A DNA stretch of 64,000 nt from an uncultured Eubacterium sp. (GTDB taxonomy: Bacteria; Bacillota; Clostridia; Oscillospirales; Acutalibacteraceae): contig CAJOEV010000010.1 of NCBI GenBank assembly GCA_905233545.1, forward strand, positions 1 to 64,000, given 5' to 3'. Under the pieces are notes generated by a model that was not told the origin of the DNA, ran no database searches, and saw only the letters and a list, made by a program, of their open reading frames with translations. A program made the position numbers and the translations under genes. Of the stretch, positions 43,463 through 51,462 are shown piece by piece. Numbering within the stretch: position 1 is the stretch's first letter; each line of letters starts with the position of its first letter.

Positions 43463-43648
43463 TCAGTCCTTTTCAATTTCCGTTATTTTTTGTTTTGCCT
43501 GTGTCAGCATTTTTGAACAAAGAGCAGTAAGCTTTGTTCCCTCTTCAAAAAGCGAAAGCGCCTCATCGAGTTCAATTTCGTTTTTTTCAAGAAGTGATAC
43601 TATTTCATCAAGCCTTTTTATAGCCTGTTCATAAGTCAAATCATTCAT
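43463..43648 (-). CDS. xseB: Exodeoxyribonuclease VII small subunit
   Basis: LTYEQAIKRLDEIVSLLEKNEIELDEALSLFEEGTKL. Confidence 0.96.
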   Translation of the reverse strand: MNDLTYEQAIKRLDEIVSLLEKNEIELDEALSLFEEGTKLTALCSKMLTQAKQKITEIEKD

Positions 43649-44840
43649 TCTCTGTTACCTCGTTTACAACAGCGCTTATCTGTCCGCCGCTGATTATTAC
43701 ATTAATCTCGTCATTTATGCTTATATCTGAAATGCTTTTAATAACATTATCATTCTTTTTTGTAATTGAATAACCTCTTCCGAGAACTGCAAGCGGGCTT
43801 AGAGCGTTAAGTGAATTTGCCGCAACCTTAAGTTCATTTTCTTTTGATGACAAAATGTTCTTGTATAATCCCCGAAGCTTTTCAAAAGTTTCCATAACAT
43901 TTTTATCAAGACTCTCGAAAAAGGATTCAAAATCCGAAAGAACGGAATTATTCTTTATGTTCTGCAGCTTTTCTTCCTTAAGTTCGATTATATGACTTAC
44001 GGAAGCTTCAATTGCTGCACTCATGTTCTTTATCATAAGAGTTTCATTTTCAATATTCGGAACCGCAAGCTCGGCTGCTGCACTTGGAGTCGGTGCGCGC
44101 AAATCCGCAACAAAATCACATATTGTAAAATCTGTTTCATGTCCTACAGCAGAAATTATCGGCTTCTTGCAATTAAAGACTGCACGGGCAACTTTTTCAG
44201 TGTTAAACGCCCATAAATCTTCAATTGAGCCGCCGCCCCTGCCAACAATGATAGTGTCGATATCCTCTATCTTATCGAGAAATTCAATGGACTTAACTAT
44301 GTCCTCAGGAGCGCTGTCGCCCTGAACAACTGTCGGAACTATAATAACCTCGCAAAGCGGAAAGCGTCTTGAAAGAATGTTTTTGATATCTTCAACCGCA
44401 GCGCCCATATTTGAGGTTGCAACGCCGATTTTACTCGGATACTTTGGTATTGGTTTTTTGTACTCAGGTGAAAACAGCCCCTCTTTATCAAGTTTTTCCT
44501 TAAGCTGTTCAAAGGCAATAGTCAGTGAACCGATTCCTTCGACCTGCATATCGCGCACATAGAGCTGATAAACACCGTCACGCTCATAAACGCCTATCTG
44601 ACCAAAACAAATTACCTTCATTCCGTTTTCGGCACGGAATTTAAGCTTATAGTTATCAGATGAAAACATAACACATTTCAACTGTGATTTGCTGTCTTTA
44701 AGCGTGAAATACATATGTCCGCTCGGATAATGCTTGAAGTTTGAAATTTCCCCCGTAATATAGACATTCTTTATCGGAGGTATTTCATCAAGAAGCGCTT
44801 TAATATAGCTATTAACTTGTGAAACAGTTAAAACATTCAT
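43641..44840 (-). CDS. xseA: Exodeoxyribonuclease VII large subunit
   Basis: OB-fold N-terminus (VYITGEISNFKHYPSGHMYFTLKD), IIVGRGGGSIEDLWAFN, GHETDFTICDFVADLRAPTPSAAAE. Confidence 0.97.
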   Translation of the reverse strand: MNVLTVSQVNSYIKALLDEIPPIKNVYITGEISNFKHYPSGHMYFTLKDSKSQLKCVMFSSDNYKLKFRAENGMKVICFGQIGVYERDGVYQLYVRDMQVEGIGSLTIAFEQLKEKLDKEGLFSPEYKKPIPKYPSKIGVATSNMGAAVEDIKNILSRRFPLCEVIIVPTVVQGDSAPEDIVKSIEFLDKIEDIDTIIVGRGGGSIEDLWAFNTEKVARAVFNCKKPIISAVGHETDFTICDFVADLRAPTPSAAAELAVPNIENETLMIKNMSAAIEASVSHIIELKEEKLQNIKNNSVLSDFESFFESLDKNVMETFEKLRGLYKNILSSKENELKVAANSLNALSPLAVLGRGYSITKKNDNVIKSISDISINDEINVIISGGQISAVVNEVTENE

Positions 44841-44842
44841 AA

Positions 44843-45754
44843 TTATTCCGATTTCAGACTTGCAAAAACTGCAAGTCCTGCCGCATTATCAAGTGAAAAC
44901 TCGGGCTCGGCAAAACCCGCTTCATATTTATTAAGGATTGTTTCTCTTAGGAGTGAGTTTGAAGCAACACCTCCCGAGAAAACAACCGGAAGATTTCCGT
45001 ATTTTAATGTAATTGAGTCAAGCATTGATAAAACGGTTTTGGCAACATAACTCAATGCAAATTTTGCAATATCTTGCTTTGCCTCTCCTCTGTTAACCAT
45101 CTGCTTAACTTTATTTTCAACACCGCTCATTGAGCAGTTGCCGTCAATTATTGTAGGCTTAATCTTAAATTCTGCGGTACTTGTTCTTGACAGCTCGTCA
45201 AGTTCTTTTCCGCAGGGAAAATCAATACCGAGCAAAACACCCGTTCTGTCAACAGCTTGTCCCGCTTTTAAATCAAGACTCTCAGAAATTATCTCTGCAG
45301 CAATTATTTCATCTTTATCGGGTTTTACCAGAAGCGCTTCAGTTGTTCCGCCGCTGAGATGAAATGCAACAAATTCTCTGTTTATCAATTCAAGCTTATC
45401 GCACGAATAAAGTGCAGCAAGAATATGACCGACCTGATGTGAGGTTTCAAACAGCGGTACTCCCGCGCCCTTAGCAAGAGCTAAAGCGGCATTTCTTCCA
45501 ACAAGAAAACAAGGCATATAGCTTCCTTCAATGTTTCTCGGTTTTGTGCTTACGCCTACAGCCTTCAGTGATTGAAAATCAATACTTTCAAGCAGATTCG
45601 GAAGATTTACTGTATGCTGAAATACTGCATCACTCTGACGAAGTCCTCTTTCACCGCTTCTAACGCTGAGCATAATCTTATGATTCTCAATATATCCGTT
45701 TGTATAAACGGCGGCGGAGGTTGTATAGTTGCTTGTATCAAAGCCCGCAAACAT
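44843..45754 (-). CDS. TsaD/Kae1-like paralog (O-sialoglycoprotein endopeptidase-like)
   Basis: FDTSNYTTS, HQVGHI (HxxGH), HLSGGTTE, FSGGVASNSLLR; 303 aa, shorter than typical TsaD. Confidence 0.85.
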   Translation of the reverse strand: MFAGFDTSNYTTSAAVYTNGYIENHKIMLSVRSGERGLRQSDAVFQHTVNLPNLLESIDFQSLKAVGVSTKPRNIEGSYMPCFLVGRNAALALAKGAGVPLFETSHQVGHILAALYSCDKLELINREFVAFHLSGGTTEALLVKPDKDEIIAAEIISESLDLKAGQAVDRTGVLLGIDFPCGKELDELSRTSTAEFKIKPTIIDGNCSMSGVENKVKQMVNRGEAKQDIAKFALSYVAKTVLSMLDSITLKYGNLPVVFSGGVASNSLLRETILNKYEAGFAEPEFSLDNAAGLAVFASLKSE

Positions 45755-46146
45755 TAACTTCTGCTCCTCATATATGCTCCGAGAATGCCGTTAATGAAAC
45801 CTGCATCCTCCTGTGAAGAATACTTCTTGGCAAGTTCAACCGCTTCATTAATAGCAACTGAATCGGGAACATCGTCAATATAATTAATTTCATAAACCGC
45901 AAGCCTGAGAATTGAAATATTAACCTTCGATATTCTGTTAAGCTTCCAGCCCGTTGAATAATTCGATATTATTTCATCAAGAGCTTCCTTATTCTCACAA
46001 ACTCCAAAAAACAGCTGTTTTGAATAATCACCTATCTGCGTTTCTTCTTCAATTGCTGTTTCAAATATTTCCTCGGGTGTGCTGTCTGAAAATAAAGACT
46101 GAAAAATCAGGGCAAATGCCTGTTCTCTTTGTTTATATCTGTTCAT
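45754..46146 (-). CDS. nusB: Transcription antitermination factor NusB
   Basis: REQAFALIFQSLF...VNISILRLAVYEINYIDDVPDSVAINEAVELAKKYSSQEDAGFINGIL. Confidence 0.96.
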   Translation of the reverse strand: MNRYKQREQAFALIFQSLFSDSTPEEIFETAIEEETQIGDYSKQLFFGVCENKEALDEIISNYSTGWKLNRISKVNISILRLAVYEINYIDDVPDSVAINEAVELAKKYSSQEDAGFINGILGAYMRSRS

Positions 46147-46156
46147 TTATTACTCC

Positions 46157-46188
46157 AAAAAAGCCGACTGATAGTTATAGCAGCCGGC
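46157..46188 (-). terminator. Intrinsic terminator between asp23 and nusB
   Basis: Minus strand GCCGGCTG-ctataactat-CAGTCGGC-TTTTTT, followed immediately by GGAG, the nusB SD. Confidence 0.88.
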
Positions 46189-46196
46189 ATTAAAAA

Positions 46197-46589
46197 TCAG
46201 TTTTCAGTTTCTTTAGGTTCATTTGTGCCGGCGTTCTCATCAAATTCTATTCCTGCAATAATAACATTAACTTTTGAAACAAGTCTTCCCGTCATATTCT
46301 GAATAGATTCTTTAACATTCTGCTGAACATTCTGAGCAACAGTTTTTATCTTTTTATTTGGTTCAATATTAAGATAAATGCTGACATTAATATCGTCGCC
46401 GTTCTGAGATATTCTGACGGGGCTCATAACTTTAAGACTGCCCTTTTTGATTGTGCTGAACACATCAAACGGTCTGTTGGAAAATGAACCAACGCCCTCA
46501 ACATCCTTTGCCGCATTTATTGCAATAGAAGAAATTACTTCCTCGGAAATAACAAGATTACCTTTTTCGTTTGTTGATGTGACTTCCAT
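46197..46589 (-). CDS. Asp23/Gls24 family envelope stress response protein
   Basis: GNLVISEEVISSIAINAAKDVEGVGSF...VNVSIYLNI-type pattern. Confidence 0.92.
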   Translation of the reverse strand: MEVTSTNEKGNLVISEEVISSIAINAAKDVEGVGSFSNRPFDVFSTIKKGSLKVMSPVRISQNGDDINVSIYLNIEPNKKIKTVAQNVQQNVKESIQNMTGRLVSKVNVIIAGIEFDENAGTNEPKETEN

Positions 46590-46621
46590 AATATTTCCGC
46601 CTCCATTATTAATTCTTAGGT

Positions 46622-46650
46622 ATTATATCATAAGGCGAATAAATATACAA
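46622..46650 (-). promoter_or_regulatory. sigma-A type promoter for the asp23 gene
   Basis: Minus strand TTGTAT (46645-46650), 17-nt spacer, TATAAT (46622-46627). Confidence 0.7.
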
Positions 46651-46672
46651 TACTAAATTTATATTATTTAAA

Positions 46673-47308
46673 TTATTTGCTTTGAATAATTGATACATCT
46701 TCAAAGGAGCAATTAAGTTGCTGCATTGCAATCTCTTTTATCTGAACAATAACAGAATTAGAAAGCTCTTTACAATCAACAATTATATCAACTCTGTTTG
46801 AATCGTTGCTGACAACTGCAAGACAGTTTTCCACACCTTTTGAAGTAACCAGAGTTTCAATCTTATTTTCAGCCGAAATGTTCTCGGAAAGTCTTGATAT
46901 GCTTTCGACAGCATCATTTTTAGATTTAGCTCCGTCTTCCTGCGAATCAATAACTTTCTGAAGTTTGTCAAGCGCTTCATCACGAGCGTTCTGCCTTTCA
47001 ACGCGCGCTTTCGCGAAGTATTCATTTTCCTTGTTTTCATCGGTTTCAACAGTTGCACCGACGAGCTCAGCTTCACCAAGTGTTTTTGTTCCTGACGAAT
47101 CAATAAGAGGCTGTATATTGGCACTTAAATCTGTATTTTGGTAATACCAGTTTCCGAGTATTCCAACTGCTAAAATAAGAACAAAAGAAGCTGCCGCCAA
47201 TTTTGTTTTATTTGCCTTTTTCTTCTTGATTTGTTCTTCTGTCAGGATTGGCTTATTCTTAGATTTCTTTAGATTCTTTTTTTCTTTTGTTTTGAATTTT
47301 TCTTCCAT
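46673..47308 (-). CDS. spoIIIAH: Stage III sporulation protein AH
   Basis: Single N-terminal TM, E/A/R-rich stalk, C-terminal SpoIIIAH/YscJ-like fold region; last gene of the spoIIIA cluster. Confidence 0.93.
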   Translation of the reverse strand: MEEKFKTKEKKNLKKSKNKPILTEEQIKKKKANKTKLAAASFVLILAVGILGNWYYQNTDLSANIQPLIDSSGTKTLGEAELVGATVETDENKENEYFAKARVERQNARDEALDKLQKVIDSQEDGAKSKNDAVESISRLSENISAENKIETLVTSKGVENCLAVVSNDSNRVDIIVDCKELSNSVIVQIKEIAMQQLNCSFEDVSIIQSK

Positions 47309-47317
47309 TGTATCACC

Positions 47318-47773
47318 TTATTGCTTAGATTTTGAGACACTGATTTTTGATGATGAAATATCAAAAACAGAACTTAACAAACTGATTATGCTTTCTCTGA
47401 CTGTGGCATTATCGGCACCGCTGCAAACAACTGCAACGCCCATAACCTGTGGATAATACTGCTTAATCATAGCCGGAGTTTCACCGTTTTCATCCTTATA
47501 TAATACATATTCATATGAACTTGAAAAAGAACCTTCATTTTGAGTTTCTTCACTATTTTTTGCATAAACATTTTCTTTTGAATTTTTCAGTGTAATCATG
47601 ACATCGCATTCGCCCGCTCCGTCAATTTTTTCTATCAGATTTTCGCATTTATTCTCAAGCTGTGCAACATAATTATCGTATGAATATTCATCCGTTTTTT
47701 CTTTTGAAACTGTATTAAAAATACTCATATCGCTGAGCATTATCAGAACAATTCCAATGAGTCCTGCAATCAC
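47318..47773 (-). CDS. spoIIIAG: Stage III sporulation protein AG
   Basis: TM near N-terminus; GAGECDVMITLKNSKENVYAKNSEETQNE; AVVCSGADNATVRESIISLLSSVFDISSSKISVSK. Start codon uncertain. Confidence 0.9.
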   Translation of the reverse strand: MIAGLIGIVLIMLSDMSIFNTVSKEKTDEYSYDNYVAQLENKCENLIEKIDGAGECDVMITLKNSKENVYAKNSEETQNEGSFSSSYEYVLYKDENGETPAMIKQYYPQVMGVAVVCSGADNATVRESIISLLSSVFDISSSKISVSKSKQ

Positions 47774-47802
47774 AAGAAACTTGATTTTTTTATCTGAATT
47801 TT

Positions 47803-48243
47803 TTAGTTGTAAACCACCTTTGAATTAATCCCAAGCTCATCAAAAATCATTTTTTTAACTTCTTCCCTGCTGTATTCATCGGGTATTGAAACAATAACAT
47901 TCTTTATCTCAAGATCCGAACTTTCAATATCAAAATTCACCCTGCTTGAAACATTTGCAGATATCCCTTTCTTATTTAAAAATGATTTTATGCTTTTGTT
48001 AATTTGGTTTTCATAACCTGCATTGGAATTCTCGTTAATTTCAAATATCTTTGAATCGGATTTTATTGATAAATCAGAGGCATCAAAATCTTTTAACGGT
48101 ACAATAAATGATATGAAAATAAAAACAGAAATCGTTATTTTATAAAATCTTTTCATTTCTCCGTTTGGTGAAAGAATTGAAAAGATGACAGATATAATCA
48201 GTGTTAAACATACGCAAAAGCTCCACTGTTTTAAAAAATCCAT
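47803..48243 (-). CDS. spoIIIAF: Stage III sporulation protein AF
   Basis: Position in cluster; FLKQWSFCVCLTLIISVIFSILSPNGEMKRFYKITISVFIFISFIVPL. Confidence 0.9.
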   Translation of the reverse strand: MDFLKQWSFCVCLTLIISVIFSILSPNGEMKRFYKITISVFIFISFIVPLKDFDASDLSIKSDSKIFEINENSNAGYENQINKSIKSFLNKKGISANVSSRVNFDIESSDLEIKNVIVSIPDEYSREEVKKMIFDELGINSKVVYN

Positions 48244-49361
48244 TATGAACTCCTTGCTGCAATCAATATTCCAAAAGAAATAATCGTTGTTACCATTGAA
48301 AGAATAAGAACAACATTGATTATCAGCATTGTTTCCTTGAAAGAGTTAAGAACGCCGGAAACATTGCTATCACCGAACACATCCGAAACAATAGAGCAAA
48401 TTGACAAAACTGCTCGCCACAAGGATATTTCGATAATCGACGGCATAAATACCAGAGCAATTGCAATTATTCCGACTATTCCTACGCTGCTTTTAATCAG
48501 CGATGAATAGCCTTGTATTGAAAGCAATCCCTCGCTTATTGAGCCTCCGATAACCGGAACTACGGAATTAATAACGAACCTGACCGACCTGATTCCGAGC
48601 ATATCGGCTCTTGCAGAAACACTTGTTTTTATAGACAAAATGCTGACAAACATAGCACTGATAACAGATATAAGTGTTGTTATCCACTTTTTAAAGGTGT
48701 TAATCAGATTTCCGAGATTCAATTCACTTCTCAGTGATGAGCATATTCCTATTGCAAGAAAACAGTTTGTCATGGGCATAAACACATTGGCCGATAAAAA
48801 TGATAACCCCTGGGAAAGAATTATCAGCAATGAATTAGTTGAAAAACTTGTTGTTATTCCTCCAGAAGCTGCAACTATCGCGCAAAAAACAGGAACGAAC
48901 GCAAAAATAAAGCTTCCCGCAAGCTTGATTGACGAGCATGCAAGCGACATTGCAGCGCTCATTTTTGCAATTAGAATAACCGAAATTATCAAAGCCGAGC
49001 AGGTTGAAAAAATACCGTTCAAATCCTCTGTTGAATCCGATTTTATGCTCTGAATGAGCGAAGAAAGCAATATCAGTGCAAGTATTGAGGCGGCACATTT
49101 CAGTGGAGATTTAATCTTTCCCGAAATGATTTTTTTAACAATATTCAAAGCATCTTCAAAAGAAAGCGATGTAATGCTGTTATAATCAAAATCCTCAACA
49201 CCGATATCCTCTAAAAGCTCGTAGGTTTCACCTCTTAGTTCTTCCTTAAAAAATGAAAAATCATAACTTTTAAGGTATTCGCTGTACTCATCACCTTCCT
49301 GAGCAAAAACACATACGGGAGTCAAAACAATTATTGCAAATACTATTATGAATCTTTTCAT
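48243..49361 (-). CDS. spoIIIAE: Stage III sporulation protein AE
   Basis: Signal peptide, multiple TMs, VPVIGGSISEGLLSIQGYSSLIKSSVGIVGI. Confidence 0.95.
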   Translation of the reverse strand: MKRFIIVFAIIVLTPVCVFAQEGDEYSEYLKSYDFSFFKEELRGETYELLEDIGVEDFDYNSITSLSFEDALNIVKKIISGKIKSPLKCAASILALILLSSLIQSIKSDSTEDLNGIFSTCSALIISVILIAKMSAAMSLACSSIKLAGSFIFAFVPVFCAIVAASGGITTSFSTNSLLIILSQGLSFLSANVFMPMTNCFLAIGICSSLRSELNLGNLINTFKKWITTLISVISAMFVSILSIKTSVSARADMLGIRSVRFVINSVVPVIGGSISEGLLSIQGYSSLIKSSVGIVGIIAIALVFMPSIIEISLWRAVLSICSIVSDVFGDSNVSGVLNSFKETMLIINVVLILSMVTTIISFGILIAARSS

Positions 49362-49738
49362 TTAACCAAACCGCCGACTATCTTTATCACCGTTTCAAAA
49401 AGAGGAAGAACTAACGAAACAATCAGGATTTTTGCAACAAGTCCTGTAACAGAGGCAAGTGCATTTTCTCCGTTATCACGACAAATATCGCATACAATCT
49501 GAGTTATAAGTGTTATACCCAGTATTTTAAGCATAAGCTTTGAATAATTAAGCACCGATGAGGATACCTCGGCAAAGGACATAACTGAATTAATTATTTC
49601 TGAAAGCTCACCGACAGCAGTAAGAAAGAGAATTGACAAACCTACAATTGAAAGAATCAGCGCAATCTGACGGTTTGCTTCTTTAAGTATCAATGAACAA
49701 AACAACACACAGATTGAAATACCAAGAAATTTTATCAT
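49358..49738 (-). CDS. spoIIIAD: Stage III sporulation protein AD
   Basis: Four-TM small protein; LMLKILGITLITQIVCDICRDNGENALAS. Confidence 0.95.
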   Translation of the reverse strand: MIKFLGISICVLFCSLILKEANRQIALILSIVGLSILFLTAVGELSEIINSVMSFAEVSSSVLNYSKLMLKILGITLITQIVCDICRDNGENALASVTGLVAKILIVSLVLPLFETVIKIVGGLVK

Positions 49739-49932
49739 TATAAATCAAACAAGCTTCTTACTGAAGTAAACAGCTCGCTTATCTTCGGAATAATCATCAT
49801 AAGCACAACAACAACGCCTGCAAGCGTTGTCAGCATTGCCTGGTCCTCTCTTCCCGAACGAATCAGAAGTGTATTTAAAACGGCAACAATAATGCCGATT
49901 GCTCCGATTTTAAAAATGAATCCAACATCCAT
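49738..49932 (-). CDS. spoIIIAC: Stage III sporulation protein AC
   Basis: 64 aa, two TMs: FIFKIGAIGIIVAVLNTLLIRSGREDQAMLTTLAG. Confidence 0.96.
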   Translation of the reverse strand: MDVGFIFKIGAIGIIVAVLNTLLIRSGREDQAMLTTLAGVVVVLMMIIPKISELFTSVRSLFDL

Positions 49933-49936
49933 ACTT

Positions 49937-50404
49937 TCAGCTCCATATCAATGAAAACACAATTCCGAAAAACAGTCCGAAGGAAACATACAGTTTTGAA
50001 TCCCTTTTGTGCTTTGCAGAATACTCATTCATTGAGTTATTTATATAATCCTTAAAGTTGCTTATCAGTCTTTTTTGCGAGTTTAAATCCGTTTTACCGA
50101 GAGAATAAATAAAGTTTGAAATTTCATCATTGTCTGTTTCTGACAAAATCGAGTTCAATCGCTTCTTTTCAATGATATTCTCGGAAGAAATAAATTTGAT
50201 ATGACGCAAATTTTTGTTTAATAACGCACTGTCTATCAGCTCTTTTGCAGGTGTAACTCTGTATTCAAGGTCAATAAGAAGGCACTCGCAAAATGAAACA
50301 AGCTCTTTGCAAATCATAACTCTTTTCTTTGATTTATCACACAAGTGAGCTCCGAGAGCAGTTGCAGAAATTATCAGAATTATCTCGCCTGCATATTTCA
50401 TCAA
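49937..50404 (-). CDS. spoIIIAB: Stage III sporulation protein AB
   Basis: N- and C-terminal TM; ELVSFCECLLIDLEYRVTPAKELID. Confidence 0.92.
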   Translation of the reverse strand: MMKYAGEIILIISATALGAHLCDKSKKRVMICKELVSFCECLLIDLEYRVTPAKELIDSALLNKNLRHIKFISSENIIEKKRLNSILSETDNDEISNFIYSLGKTDLNSQKRLISNFKDYINNSMNEYSAKHKRDSKLYVSFGLFFGIVFSLIWS

Positions 50405-51350
50405 TTATCTCTCCCGCATCTACGATTTCAGCTTTATATGTATAGTTATCAAGAAGCACCAGATACGAAAACTCTCTTGTGTTCAGAAGTGTTCTTATAA
50501 TTGGCTTGTTTATTAAATCGTCTCGCGAACCAATATGAACAGAAAGCGCAAATCTGACGCCCGATGAAAACGCATAAAGAATTGATTTAACCTCTTTTTG
50601 AGTTGATATTTCATCGCATACAATCATCTCGGGCGAAAGTGTTCTCGTTGCAATTTCAATCCCCTTGTCTTTCGGGAACGAAGTTAAAACATCGGTATTC
50701 ACACCGATATCAAGTTCACTGCAATCCCCTGTTTTACCGCATATTTCCCCTCTTTCATCAACAACTGCAATCTTTGCATATTTATTGTTGAACCCCGATG
50801 AAAGCTGTCTTGCAATATCTCTTAATATAGTTGTTTTTCCGCTGTTGGGTTTTCCTGCAACAATAATACTCGGAAATGAATTTACATAAAGAAAGCTCAG
50901 AATGCTGTCCGCACAGTTCTTTACATCCTTTGATATTCGAATATTTATTGATGAAACATCATTAACGGACAAGAGTTCGTTTTTATCATAAACAGCGTTA
51001 CCTGCAATACCGATTCTCGAGCCGTTTTTCAGCGTTATAAAGCCGTTTTTTATATTTTCTGCGTTGCTGTATACAGAATAAATGCAAAATGAAAGATAAA
51101 GTTTATCAAAATCCGCTTTATTAACATAAACGCAATTGTTTGACGGATAATCATATATATCGCCGTTGTAATCAATGAAATAGGAGGTGTTTTTGATAAC
51201 AATGATTATGTAGCTGTCTTTTCTTATTCTTATCTCGTTAATACGGTTTTGAATATTTATATCAAGTAGAGAAAATACTTTTTTCAAATCATCATTCATA
51301 TATGAAAGAACGTATTCAAGTTCACGCAAACAATCACCTTCGATAATCAT
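50337..51350 (-). CDS. spoIIIAA: Stage III sporulation protein AA (ATPase)
   Basis: INEIRIRKDSYIII, Walker A VAGKPNSGKTTILRDIARQLS, VVDERGEI. Confidence 0.95.
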   Translation of the reverse strand: MIIEGDCLRELEYVLSYMNDDLKKVFSLLDINIQNRINEIRIRKDSYIIIVIKNTSYFIDYNGDIYDYPSNNCVYVNKADFDKLYLSFCIYSVYSNAENIKNGFITLKNGSRIGIAGNAVYDKNELLSVNDVSSINIRISKDVKNCADSILSFLYVNSFPSIIVAGKPNSGKTTILRDIARQLSSGFNNKYAKIAVVDERGEICGKTGDCSELDIGVNTDVLTSFPKDKGIEIATRTLSPEMIVCDEISTQKEVKSILYAFSSGVRFALSVHIGSRDDLINKPIIRTLLNTREFSYLVLLDNYTYKAEIVDAGEIIDEICRRDNSDNFCNCSRSSLV

Positions 51351-51462
51351 TATGAAACACCTCGGACAAATATTACAAAGAGGTTAAAATTGAGCTAATA
51401 TAATTGAAGTGTTAATTATCATATGTTATTATATTTAAGATTTAAAAGTAATAGGTGCTATT

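Noticed and set aside
51351-51462. Sigma-E promoter for the spoIIIA operon
   Set aside because: Expected biologically, but I could not pick a convincing CATAcaaT -10 with a matching -35 in this interval.
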